A stretch of DNA of 64,000 bases from Paragorgia papillata (taxonomy: Eukaryota > Cnidaria > Anthozoa > Scleralcyonacea > Coralliidae). The notes under the pieces are model-generated. The model was not told the DNA's origin, did not search any database, and saw only the letters and a list, made by a program, of their open reading frames with translations. The first letter of the stretch is position 1; each line of letters opens with the position of its first letter. Positions 38,501 to 48,639 of the stretch are shown here, one piece after another. The position numbers and the translations under genes were made by a program. The DNA is taken from the NCBI GenBank assembly GCA_035771165.1, contig JAWNZC010000123.1, forward strand, positions 496,001-560,000. Direction: 5' to 3'.

Positions 38501-41270
38501 TTTATTCAGGAAGTAGTCAAAGCAAACCGTGAACGATATTCTGCGAGAACATTGTATGGCATTGTTTGTGGGCTAAACCGTTATTTGCAAGAAGGAAGTG
38601 ATTTACCTGTATCAATCCTAGATAAGAACGAAACGAGGTAATTATCGGGCTATATTTACTGATTTCAGACTGTATTTTATTGCTTTGTTGACTATTGGAC
38701 CATGATTATGAAATGCTAAGATAGGGTAACGATGTTACTTTTCTGTTGGTTTAGGATGAATATATTTCGTCGAACTCTTGATGCTGAGATGAAACTAGCT
38801 TGCCACGACGGTTTGACGAACCAGACAAAGATGGCGAAGAGAGAAGAAGTTACAGAGGAAGAGGAGAAAATTATGTGGCAGAAAGACCTACTTGGATGTC
38901 AAACATGCAGCTAAGTCTTTGATCCATACAATTTATTTTCACAACGGCAAGTTATTTGGAATACGGGCCAAATAGCACAGAAACCTAAGAGTAAACAATT
39001 TTCGTATTGATTCCGTTTCTGTAACTTACGATGAAAGTACTTCTAAGACCTTTCACGGTGGCCTGAAAGATCTAAAATACAGTCCTCGAGTTACAAAGCA
39101 TATTTGTTGTTCAGGGAAAGAGGTTAACCACTTCCCTTGCGTTGTAAATTGTTACGGTACCTACATAGCAAAAGTAAAGGACTTAGTTAAGATCAATGAA
39201 GCATTTTATTTCAAGCCCAATAATGATGCAAATGTTTTCGAGTATTATAATATCGTTCTAGGTATTCATAGTCTAAAAAAAAAAATTCCTAATTTATGCG
39301 AGAGTGCAGGTTTCCGTCGTAAAACCTCTCACTGCTTAAGGGTAACTTGTGCAACGCGATTGTTTCAGTCGAATGTTGAAGACAAACTAATCAGAGAACG
39401 CACTGCATGGTCATAGGTCAAACGCGTTGTTAGCCTATGAGAAGGAGTCATGAGCAAAATATAAAAGTTAGTAAAATATTAGGACCTCCGGAACAAAATA
39501 AGGATGTGGACGAGAAGAACGATGTTGAAGATTTGTTGTTTGATTTCGAGGTATCTGATGACTTTTTGAGTACTATGCCTTTACGTGGAGATGAACAAAT
39601 GGCAAATATTTCTATAGTTTTGACGTATCTGATGAGTATGTACGTTCTATGCCTTTACTTGGAGATGAACGAAGGGCAAATATTTCTAGTTCAACGGCTA
39701 CTGCAGCGTTGTCAGGTTGTGTGTTTAATAACTGTACAATCAACTTGGGAAAGATATAAACTGGATTTTGTGTGTAAAACTGTACGAGAATACTTTGTAT
39801 GTTTCGAGTGATCTTTAATTTAAATTGTAATGTTGAGTTTTAATGAAAGAATTAAATTATTTGCTTGTAGTGAGCGAGAGAAAGTGATTTATGTGCATAC
39901 TGAGTCAATTTGACGAGTTATAGGTATTTTTTGCATTTGTAAGTAGCACGGAATTTTATATAAAATCCTACGTTCATTAGTATTCTTTATAATTATAAAA
40001 TGTCATGTTAATTAGCATTTTCATTGTTTTAATGAATAACCCCATATTTCCCCTGAGACAGAATTCAAATTCCCTCCCCTGGCTTTCAAAACGCATGATT
40101 TTACCACGTATAAAACGCTTGCACGTGAACAAATGTAGAAAGCCTAGTGGCCAATTTGCCTAATGAATAATAATGAGTATTTGAAGCAAAACTATATGAG
40201 AAGCTCAGCAAGCTGTATCATTCTTATCTATTCACAAAATATTATATACAAGTCTGATGTCACGCGTGTCGGCAAGCCAAGTAAAATTACTTTATTGAAA
40301 GCTCCACGAAATTGCAAGCTATTAATTTATTAAAGCATACTATATCAAAATTGACGATGTCTATAACAGTTTATCTTTAATTTGTAGACCTTCTTAGTTT
40401 CTGTAATGACTTATCCAGTGCAACCCAAAAAACATCGCTTCCTTCCATTTCGTAGCCAGGGTAAAAGACCTGGATACGAGGTTTCAAAATGGCGGCCACA
40501 ATCTATATCCAAGGACTAGAAAAACCAACAAAGATAAAAGACGCCTCAATAAAGAACTAAGAATTTATAATGGTAATAAGACCAAAAATTCTAAAAGTTT
40601 TATTTTCTTAAAAATCGTGATGAAAATTTAGTAAAAGGCTTGTCTTAGACGAATCTTAGCTCATTTTGTCCCTCAAATGGCGGCGTTCAGTGAATTTTCC
40701 TCGCATTTTTCGCACCAATGTCCGCTCTAGTCTTATACTATGATCTCTATGCAATATCCGCCATTTTTGCCTCACTTTTTGATTGGCAGTCAGCCTTTCA
40801 GGTATATGTAGAGTTCTCTGCCTTATTGTTTACTACGCGATCTCGTGCATGTGGTGCACGCGTGGAAGATGCGGTCTTCAGTGCCGCCTGGTACGAGGCT
40901 GACGTATATTCCTACCCGACTGCTCTTCATACTGTCTCTTCACCGACAAAGATGGACATGACGACAGGTAATTATTGTTTTCTGCCCTCCTTTTACAAGT
41001 TTTGGGTGTTGGCTTCTTTGCATCCACCACGTCTTTGTCTGTAAAATATATATCTAAAACTCAATAATTCATGAGGAAAATACAAAGAAAATCCATGTTT
41101 AATGAGTGTCTGTATATGTGATACAGATTCCTCTTGATTTACATAAACTTTAGCTTTGATTTTCTCGACTTAGACAACGTTTTCTTAGAAAAATTACTAC
41201 GCCAATGAACTTACCAAATCGGATCATACATACATACCCCGATAAAGAACGGCCACTCATTCTGTAAATA

Positions 41271-41321
<51 letters not shown>

Positions 41322-44300
41322 CTATAGATAGATACATACATAAACGTAACTATTATAAACATAGATATGCTCATGATAGATACAATATGAGCGGCCGAGG
41401 TATTTACAATGGCGCGCCGAAACTTAAGCTACGATGAGTTTATATCATGAATACTTTGTTTAGTAGTCGTATAGAAAAGGCAAAAACAAGGGAAAAGCTC
41501 AATTTGAGCCAATGGATCCTAATTAGTATGCTGTATATATCTGATACAGCATTGATGTTTTATTAATCAATGCTGTATTCGATTTACAACACCTGTTTAA
41601 ACATTCCTTTTCATTTCTTTCGAATTTTCTTCATGAATTAGTAATGAGTATTTTAACTTTGTTGTTTTATATATATGGCGCCAAGAGAGCGTAAAGAAGA
41701 GGGAATGTATAGTAATGTATCTAGTTCTATCCTAATTCCTCTTAAGTTATTTTTAGATCTCACGAGATAATCCTCGCGCGCGTAACTCGCGATTTGTCGA
41801 GCATTCGAGAATGACATTAGATGTTTATATTACATCATATATACTAACAAGCGTTTTAGATAAGATAAAACTGGGTTTTTTTCTTTTGTTTTGTCTTGAC
41901 TGTCTTCAAATCTTGAGTAAAGCCTTTAACGTGCCAATGAAACGAAAATTAAGTTTGTCTTATTTGAAAGAACACTTAAAATGGTAGAGTAACACATTTT
42001 GCAGTTTTTCGTTCTTGGGATATTTTAGTTTGTTTTATATTCAAATTAAACATTTTGACGACACACGTGCATAATGAGTTATCGAAAAAGTTATATATCT
42101 TTCCTATTATCAAATATAATAATCACTTGAAGATCTACATTTTCAGTGTTGTGGGCGAAACACATCCACATGCTCCATTCAAATTAATTTGGTTTGATGA
42201 TAAAGAAGATATCTAACCTTCTCCGATAGCTCATTATGCATCTACGACGTCAAAATGTTTAATTTACATATCAAACAAACCAAAATATCTCAAGAACGAA
42301 GCAAGGAAACCAAAAACTGCAAAATATGTTACTCTATAATTTTAAGTGTCCTTTCAATTAAGACAAACTTAATTTTCGTTTCATAGGCACTTTAATGAAA
42401 CGTCCTGGTAATACAATTCCTTGATTCCAGAAATCTGCGAAGAAGAGAGCACTGACCTACATAAAACTGAACTGCAGGTCCATTATATAAATAACTGGCA
42501 GTGGTGACCAATCCACGCTAGACGGTGGTCTCCCCTGGTAGTAACCCCTCCCTGTCGGTGTGCGGGCGCGGTTGAGCCCACAGTCAAGTTAACATAATGG
42601 GCAAAATACAATCAGCGCTCGCTACCACGAGAGAAAAGATTAAGATTTTTCGAAAAGCACTAACCAACAATTTACTAACCAACCTGGTAAATAAGTCTGT
42701 TCGAGAACGTTTTGTACAAACGACGCTGACACTGCCGCGGCATAAGGCTGCCATTCTTTGCCTTTGGTGCCATCACCCCAATCGCAAATAGCCTTACACA
42801 GAATCCAGGGGATCTTGTTACGTTCACAGAGAGAGTATATTCCTATAAGTCAGAATTAAAAATACATTTAATAATGTAATAAATGACTTATTAATCTTGT
42901 TCGCCCAAAAGAATTCTGAAGGGGTTAGCCTTTACTTTTTCACTGATTTTGTCCATTTTTTTCACTTTTGGAATATGTTGAAACAATGATAATTTAGCTC
43001 AAGTAAAGCAGTTTTTAGCTTCTGTAGCAAGAAGGCTTTCTTTCTGCTAAATCCTCATATTTTCGCCTTATTTCAAAAGTCGGAAAAAAAATTAAGTGTT
43101 AGCCTTTACTTTTTGACCGATTTTGGCCATTTTATGAACTTTTGAAATATGGTCAAAAAATGTCAAAAGTATTTAAAGCATCTGCAACGACAAGGCTGGT
43201 TTTGTGCTAAATGTTCGTATTTCAGCCTTATTTCAAAAGTCGGAAAAAATGTTAAAGGTTAGCCTTTACTTTTTGACCGATTTTGGCCATTTTTTGAACT
43301 TTTGAAATATGGTAAAAAAAAACCGTTAAATAGAGCCTTTTCAGAGCCTCTGTAGGAACGATAAGTCTGTTTTTGTCCTAAATATTCATATTTGAGCCAT
43401 TTCTCAAAAGTCGGGAAAAAACGTCGAGGGGTTAGCCTTTACTTTCTGGCCGATTTTACTCATTTTTTGAACTTTTGAAATATAATCATAAAATGTCAAG
43501 TAAAGGCTTTTTTAGAGCTTCTGTAGCAATGACAAGACTGTTTTTCTGCTAAATATTCATATTTGAGACTTATTTCAAAAGTCGAAAAATAAAACGTTAA
43601 GGGATTAGCCTTTGCTTTTTCGCCGATTTTGCTCTTTTTCAGAAGTTTTGAAATATGCTCAAAAAAGTATTCGTATTTTAGCCATTTTTCAAAAGTCGGA
43701 GAAAAACCCGTTAATTTAAGGGGATAGCCTTTACTTTTTGACCGATTTTGGTCATTTTTTGAACTTTTGAAATATGGTCTAAAAATGTAAAATAAGGCCT
43801 TTTTAGATTTTCTGTATAGAACGACAAACCTTTTTTTGTGCTAAATATTCAAATTTGGGCCTTATTTCAAAAGCCGATAAAAAATGTTAAGGGTTACCCT
43901 TTAGTTTTTGGCCGATTTTACTCATTTTTTGAACTTTTGAAATATGGTCATAAGATGTCAAATAAAGGCTTTTTAGAGCTTCTGTAGCATCTGCAAGGCT
44001 GTTTTTATGCTAAATATTCATATTTCAGCCATAATTTCAAAAGTCGAAAAATATAACGTTAAGGGATTAGCCTTTACTTTTTGATCGATTTGGGTCATTT
44101 TTTAAGTTTTGAAATATTGTCATAAAATGTGTCAAATAAAAGCTTTTTCAAGGATTTGTAACAACGACAGGCTGTTTTTGTACTGAATATCCACATTTGA
44201 GCCTTATTTCAAAAGTCGAGAAAAAAATGTTAAAGGGTTAGCCTTTACTTTTTGACCGATTTGGGCCATTTTTTGAACCTTTGAAATATGGTCATAAAAT

Positions 44301-47300
44301 GTCAAATAAAAGCTTTTTAAAGCATCTGCAACAACGACAAGGCTGTTTGTGTGCTAAATATTCGTATTTGAGCCTTATTTCAAAAGTCGAACAAAATGTT
44401 AAGGCGTTAACCTTTACTTTTTGACCGATTTTACTCATTTTTTTAACTTTTGAAATATGGCCAAAAAATGTCAAATAAAGGCTTTTTAGAGCTTCTGTAA
44501 CAAGGACAAGTCTTCTTTTGTGCTAAATATTCATATTTTAACCTTACTTTGCAAATCGAAAAAATGGTAAGGGGTTAGACTTTACTTTTTGACCAATTTT
44601 GTCCATTTCTTGAACTTTTGAAACATGCCCAGAAAATTTTAAATAACGCCATTTTAGACGTCTCTGAGGACGACAAGCCTGTTTTTGTGCCAATTTAAAT
44701 ATTCATATTTGAGCCTTATTTCAAAAGTCGAACAAAATGTTAAGGCGTTAACCTTTACTTTTTGACCGATTTTACTCATTTTTTTAACTTTTGAAATATG
44801 GCCAAAAAATGTCAAATAAAGGCTTTTTAGAGCTTCTGTAACAAGGACAAGTCTTCTTTTGTGCTAAATATTCATATTTTAACCTTACTTTGCAAATCGA
44901 AAAAATGGTAAGGGGTTAGACTTTACTTTTTGACCAATTTTGTCCATTTCTTGAACTTTTGAAACATGCCCAGAAAATTTTAAATAACGCCATTTTAGAC
45001 GTCTCTGAGGACGACAAGCCTGTTTTTGTGCCAATTTAAATATTCATATTTGAGCCTTATTTCAAAAGTCGAACAAAATGTTAAGGCGTTAACCTTTACT
45101 TTTTGACCGATTTTACTCATTTTTTTAACTTTTGAAATATGGCCAAAAAATGTCAAATAAAGGCTTTTTAGAGCTTCTGTAACAAGGACAAGTCTTCTTT
45201 TGTGCTAAATATTCATATTTTAACCTTATTTAAAAAGTCGGAAAAAAATGTTAAGTACTTTGCAAATCGAAAAAATGGTAAGGGGTTAGACTTTACTTTT
45301 TGACCAATTTTGTCCATTTCTTGAACTTTTGAAACATGCCCAGAAAATTTTAAATAACGCCATTTTAGACGTCTCTGAGGACGACAAGCCTGTTTTTGTG
45401 CCAATTTAAATATTCATATTTGAGCCTTATTTCAAAAGTCGAACAAAATGTTAAGGGGTTAGCCTTTACTTTTTGACCGATTTGGGCCATTTTTTGAACC
45501 TTGGAAATATGGTCATAAAATGTCAAATTAAAGCTTTTTAGAGCATCTGCAACAACGACAAGGCTGTTTTTGTGCTAAATATTCGTATTTGAGCCTTATT
45601 CAAAAGTCAAAGGAAAATGCTAAAGGGGGTTAGCCTTTACTTTTTGACCGATTTGGGCGTTTTTTTGAACTTTTGAAATATCGTAAAAAAAATGTTAAAT
45701 AAAGCCTTTTTATAGAGCTTCTGTTGGCACGACAAGTCTGTTTTTGTGCTAAGTATTCGTATTTTAGCCATTTTTCAAAAGTCGGAGAAAAACCCGTTAA
45801 TTTAAGGGGTTAGCCTGTACTTTTTGACCGATTTTGGTCATTTTTTTAACTTTTGAAATATGGTCTAAAAATGTAAAATAAGGCCTTTTTAGATTTTCTG
45901 TATAGAACGACAATCCTTTTTTTGTGCTAAATATTCAAATTTGGGCCTTATTTCAAAAGCCGATAAAAAATGTTAAGGGTTACCCTTTAGTTTTTGGTCG
46001 ATTTTACTCATTTTTTTATTTTTGCAATACGGTCATAAAATGTCAAATAAAGGCTTTTTAGAGCTTCTGTAGCATCTACAAGGCTGTTTTTATGCTAAAT
46101 ATTCATATTTGAGCCATAATTTCAAAAGTCGAAAAATATAACGTTAAGGGATTAGCCTTTACTTTTTGATCGATTTGGGTCATTTTTTAAGTTTTGAAAT
46201 ATGGTCATAAAATGTGTCAAATAAAAGATTTTTGAAGGATTTGTAACAACGACAGGTTGTTTTTGTGGTGAATATCCACATTTGAGCCTTATTTCAAAAG
46301 TCGAGAAAAAAATGTTAAAGGGTTAGCCTTTACTTTTTGATCGATTTGGGCCATTTTTTGAACCTTTGAAATATGGTCATAAAATGTCAAATAAAAGCTT
46401 TTTAAAGCATCTGCAACAACGACAAGGCTGTTTTTGTTCTAAATATTCGTATTTGAGCCTTATTTAAAAAGTCGGAAAAAAATGTTAAGGGTTATAGCCT
46501 TTACTTTTTGATCGATTTTTGCCATTTTTTTGAACTTTTGAAATATCGTCAAAAAATGTTAAATAAAGCCTTTTTAGAGCTTCTATAGGAACGACAATTA
46601 TTTTTTTGTGCTAAATATTCAAATTTGGGCCTTATTTCAAATGCCGACAAAAAATATTAAGGGTTAGCCTTTACTTTTTGACCGATTTAGGCCATTTTTT
46701 GAAATTTTGAAATATGGTTTAAAATTGTCGAAAAAAGCATTCTTAGAGCTTCTGCAGCAACGATAAGGCTGTGTTCGTGCTAAATATTGATATAAGCCTT
46801 ATTTCAAAAGTCGAAATAAATGTTAAGGGGTTATAGCCTTTACTTTTTGATCGATTTTGGCCATTTTTTGAACTTTTGTCAAAAAAAGGCATTTTAGAGC
46901 TTAACAATTTGAGCCTTATTTCAAAAGTCGAAAAAAGTGTTAAGGGATTGGCCTTTACTTTTTAGCCGATTTTGGACATTTTTTGAACGTTTGAAATATG
47001 GTCATAAAATGTCATATAAAGACTTTTTAGAGCTCTGTAGCAACGACTGCACTGTTTTTGTGTAAAATATTCATATTTGAGCCTTATTTCAAAAGTCGAA
47101 AAAAAGTATTAAGACTATATTTTTTTTAAGAAAAACGAACACAAAAACAAGGCCCTTAAAAGACGACCCTCAATTTAAGGAATGTAAAGAATTTCAAGAA
47201 TTTGAAGTTTTTCAAGAATTTTATTAAAATGTATCTATTTATATGTAAAGTATTTAAGGTGACTCGACAGTCTAAATCATGAGAAATTACGTATTTTCCT

Positions 47301-48402
47301 TTAGAAAAGCTTTGCACAGGTCCCATGAGCTTCATTTTAAGTCAATGCATAACCCTAGTGGTGGTGGTGTTTATTGAAACGATTTATACTTATAGCACTT
47401 GCGTATCGAGAGAAATTGTGTTTATTGTAAGCGACAGATTTTATACAAGTTAGGTTTACTGCATTTACTGGAAACACGATTTAAAACTTTTTAATAATCA
47501 CGACCACCACTAGAGCTATGCAATGAGCTAAAATGAAGCTCATGAGACATGTGGAAAACGTTTTATGGAGAAAAACGATAATTTCTTGTAATTTAGGTTG
47601 TCGAGCCACCTTAATGATTGTAAAGCATTTCTTGAATGTAAAGTGTTTAAAGAATGTAAATTATTTCAGGAATGTAAATTATTTCAGGAATGTAAATATA
47701 TCAAAATTGTGGGGAATTTTTCTATTTTTATAAATATATGGTTACATATTAACTCACCTTCGGCTTCCATTTCTCCTCCCAACGCTTCTGGAAATTGACT
47801 TTGAAGCCTTTTTGTCTCTTCTTCGTTATCAATAAGCTTTGGCCCACTTAAAACTAAGCCAAAATGAACTTCCGGTTTAGTTTTTACGTCTCCAGGAGGG
47901 ATCCACGTAATTTTCCCATCCTGGAATGTCCTCTGAAGTCTTGCGGCGCACTCCGGTCGTGGTGCTCGATTGTATTGTGAACCATCTCTATTAAAACGAG
48001 CTGGGCCATAAAATGCCGTTTGATCCGCAATAAGAAGATCTCCTAGGCTTTGCTTATCTTTCTTCAGCCCGAAACAAACGCCAAGTAGAACGATAACGTT
48101 TGGTTTCAACGCTTCAATGGCGTCCTGACATGTTGCGGTCGATGCAGCGACTCCAATTGATCCCTGGGATGACCTCACTAAAGATACATAATTCTTTCCA
48201 ATTTCTCCAACATAGATAGGTCCCAGCGGTCCCCTTGTGTCAGTGCGCTGAGGACTAGATATTATCCTAGCCACTGCATTAAACTCGTTCTCATTTACTG
48301 TCATAAAAAGGATATCTATTTTGCGGTCAATGGATGACCAGTCTACGGTGGGAGGTTTAAAAGCCCCAAGTTCAATAGTAGGTGGACTTGCTCCTGTTGC
48401 GT
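31548..48402 (-). CDS. nucleosidase/phosphorylase-death domain fusion gene (three exons, 5' end not found)
   Basis: Three minus-strand exons (48402-47758, 42842-42684, 31813-31548) join in phase into 355 residues. Residues about 25-265 form a purine-nucleoside-phosphorylase/MTA-SAH-nucleosidase-type domain: an acidic early motif (TVNENEF), GGEMEAEG (ribose-binding glutamates, split by the first intron) and AICDWGDG with the catalytic Asp. Residues about 268-355 form a death domain. The junctions restore codons exactly: G|GA gives Gly after MEAE, and G|AT gives Asp in LPDELQGDEIV. Known members of the enzyme family split or phosphorolyse nucleosides; a death domain recruits signalling partners. 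A role in immune or cell-death signalling is inference. The first exon starts in mid-codon, so at least one upstream exon is missing. Confidence 0.72.
31980..32110. repeat. CCTTT, TAA and AAC microsatellites
   Basis: Consecutive simple repeats in the intron beside the death-domain exon. The CCTTT and TAA parts have counterparts at 63140-63290. Confidence 0.9.
32405..32458. repeat. (CAGA)n microsatellite
   Basis: About twelve CAGA units. Confidence 0.95.
32494..32619. repeat. (TAA)n microsatellite
   Basis: About forty TAA units with a few interruptions. It gives rise to a spurious poly-Asn frame. Confidence 0.95.
32620..32760. mobile_element. MITE-like element, family A core (copy 2)
   Basis: TTATTAACC and GGTTAATAA ends; GTCTGTACGGGAAAATATCA on the left is mirrored by TGATATTTTCCCGTACAGAC on the right. 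It was inserted next to a (TAA)n tract. Confidence 0.8.
33163..33207 (-). ncRNA. hammerhead-like core with a duplicated stem segment
   Basis: Reverse-complemented, CTGATGA is at 33207-33201 and GAAA at 33166-33163. Between them the GGCCTG/CAGGCC stem unit is present twice because of a direct duplication of about 15 bases (GGCCTGTTGACTCAG). It is surrounded by the same TATTTGCTAAGC flank as the site at 16552. The duplication probably disrupts the fold. Confidence 0.45.
33565..34678. repeat. 1.1-kb homopyrimidine/homopurine tract
   Basis: Nearly pure C and T on the plus strand, built of CCTTCTCCTTTCC-type units with longer internal repeats (for example the segment around 33835-34020 recurs at about 34400-34590). 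Long frames on both strands (up to 392 codons of Arg/Lys/Glu/Gly) are artefacts. Confidence 0.97.
34685..35189. mobile_element. 505-bp MITE with about 70-bp inverted ends
   Basis: CCTCGTACCAAGGGCATTTT and ACGTTTGGACGTCGGCGAAA on the left are mirrored by TTTTCGCCGACGTCCAAACG and a CGGTACGAG end on the right. It has the same CTCGTACC-type terminus as 27428. Confidence 0.85.
35594..36677. mobile_element. 1.1-kb foldback with about 185-bp arms
   Basis: The arms share CAGTGAACTCGATGTAAGTT, GTGAGGCAAAAAGTTCCAGG, CGCGGTTTGCAGGTAG and CGAAAAGGTTTGAAAAATT (left 35594-35777, inverted at 36486-36677). No transposase. Pieces recur at about 37640 and 40760. Confidence 0.8.
36686..37396. mobile_element. 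710-bp inverted-repeat element, 42-bp arms
   Basis: CTAGCAACCCGTAAAATAAG and GGCTCTGCCGAAATCGA at the left are mirrored at 37355-37396. It abuts the previous foldback directly. Inside, CCCCAGAGGCC and GGCCTTTGGGG (37211, 37250) form a further hairpin, and a (TA)n tract lies at 37151. Confidence 0.75.
38190..39830 (+). pseudogene. Crypton-like / DUF3504 tyrosine-recombinase relic
   Basis: Broken + strand frames together cover an N-terminal block (TRWAFNIFKEW, ARTLYGIVCGLNRYLQE), FRRTLDAEMKLACHDGL, then EEEKIMWQKDLLG, AKSLIHTIYFHNGKLFGIRA, HRNLRVNNFRID, and the recombinase core TSHCLRVTCATRLFQ with Arg, then LLAYEK with the Tyr position. A tail with GCVFNNCTINLGK follows. This is the organisation of Crypton-type elements and of the ZMYM/KCTD1-like domain derived from them. 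Stops and frameshifts (for example after GIRA and near 38640-38750) make it a dead copy, in the second intron of the nucleosidase-death gene. Confidence 0.7.
39840..41270. other. gene-free intron stretch
   Basis: No exon visible. It contains a small hairpin with CGTAGCCAGG / CCTGGATACG at about 40451-40477, a reduced version of the CTCGTACC MITE ends, and AATGGCGGCC-type repeat wording. Confidence 0.35.
41274..41319. repeat. (TA)n microsatellite
   Basis: A tract of about 23 AT units. Confidence 0.95.
41926..42395. mobile_element. 470-bp foldback MITE, 150-bp arms
   Basis: The left arm has AATGAAACGAAAATTAAGTT, TTTGAAAGAACACTTAAAAT and TTAAACATTTTGACG; the right arm (to 42395) is its inverted copy. 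TTAA lies at both ends. It is next to the second exon of the nucleosidase-death gene. Partial relatives are at 24375, 31390 and 62543. Confidence 0.85.
42684..42842 (-). CDS. second exon of the nucleosidase-death gene
   Basis: Acceptor CTTATAG, then IYSLCERNKIPWILCK, AICDWGDGTKGKEWQPYAAA, VSASFVQNVLEQTYLP. This is the end of a PNP/MTA-SAH-nucleosidase domain. The Asp in ICDWGDG corresponds to the catalytic acid, and W-Q-P-x-A-A is a family hallmark. The donor CCAG|GTTGGT is weak but gives the exact phase to join the death-domain exon. The opposite strand has a 64-codon frame that I take as a shadow. Confidence 0.75.
42915..47112. repeat. 4.2-kb satellite array, about 170-bp units
   Basis: About 24 units, each with GGGGTTAGCCTTTACTTTTT, GACCGATTTTGGCCATTTTT, GAACTTTTGAAATATGGTC, AATGTCAAATAAAGGC, a GCTTCTGTAGCAACGACAAG block, and GTGCTAAATATTCATATTTG / CCTTATTTCAAAAGTCG. 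Measured spacings between successive starts are mostly 160-174 bases, with one shortened unit (118, at about 43607). The array fills nearly all of the intron between the exons at 47758 and 42842. No protein coding. Confidence 0.95.
44401..45450. repeat. higher-order dimers inside the satellite
   Basis: A two-unit block starting AAGGCGTTAACC recurs at 44401, 44742 and 45083, an exact 341-base period. The third has about 29 extra bases before ACTTTGCAAATCG. The copies appear identical over long stretches, unlike other units in the array. Confidence 0.9.
47170..47255. repeat. 18-21-bp minisatellite, left part
   Basis: AATGTAAAGAATTTCAAG-type units continue at 47613-47700 (GAATGTAAATTATTTCAG twice in exact form). 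The MITE at 47256-47612 splits the array. Confidence 0.6.
47256..47612. mobile_element. 357-bp foldback MITE
   Basis: AAGGTGACTCGACAGTCTAA at the left and a right end TTGTCGAGCCACCTT are inverted. Inner arms CATGAGCTTCATTTTA and TAAAATGAAGCTCATG are exact. It was inserted in a minisatellite. Confidence 0.85.
47758..48402 (-). CDS. PNP/MTA-SAH-nucleosidase-like exon
   Basis: From an AAAG acceptor at 48403 the exon reads ATGASPPTIELGAFKPPTVD, WSSIDRKIDILFMTVNENEF, then a domain with GPIYVGEIGKNYVSLVRSSQ, NVIVLLGVCFGLKKDKQSLG and DLLIADQTAFYGPARF, and ends LGGEMEAE before G|GTGAGT. I-V-x-x-G-x-x-F-G-x and GEME-x-x-G are family signatures. The start is inside a codon, so an upstream exon is needed. 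A plus-strand LINE tail begins at the acceptor itself, so the acceptor region may have been altered by that insertion. Confidence 0.8.
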
Positions 48403-48584
48403 CTTTAAAAAAACAGGAAAAACTATTTTTAAAAAGGAATTACTTGAGAAGCTCATTCTTTCCCAGAGCTACACGCATCTGGAATGGTTTGCAGTCTGAA
48501 GCAAAAAACATTAGTGAACTTGACTTATCTAATACTGTTCTTCGAAATAGTTACTTATCTAGACTAAGAACCGACGATTTTTAA
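48400..48584 (+). pseudogene. LINE ORF2 C-terminal tail fragment
   Basis: The frame KKQEKLFLKRNYLRSSFFPR, ATRIWNGLQSEAKNI, LSRLRTDDF and stop matches the usual end of CR1/jockey-type ORF2 proteins (SFFPRATRIWNGL). It is antisense to the nucleosidase gene and abuts that gene's exon. Confidence 0.7.
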
Positions 48585-48639
48585 ATATTGTTTGTCTAAA
48601 TATTAATTTTAGTTTTTATTAATTATTTATATCATTGTT

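Noticed and set aside
42597..42791. Plus-strand 64-codon frame starting MGKIQSALA
   Set aside because: The minus strand at the same place encodes the nucleosidase-type exon with a catalytic motif and correct splice phases, so the plus frame is a shadow.
42915..47112. Tandem array considered as a CRISPR-like array
   Set aside because: Units are about 170 bp and contiguous with no short identical repeats separated by unique spacers; the context is eukaryotic. It is a satellite.
47684..47757. Extension of the nucleosidase exon past GEMEAEG to the downstream stop
   Set aside because: A GTGAGT donor lies right there, and the true continuation of the domain (ICDWGDG) is found in the exon at 42842-42684 in matching phase.
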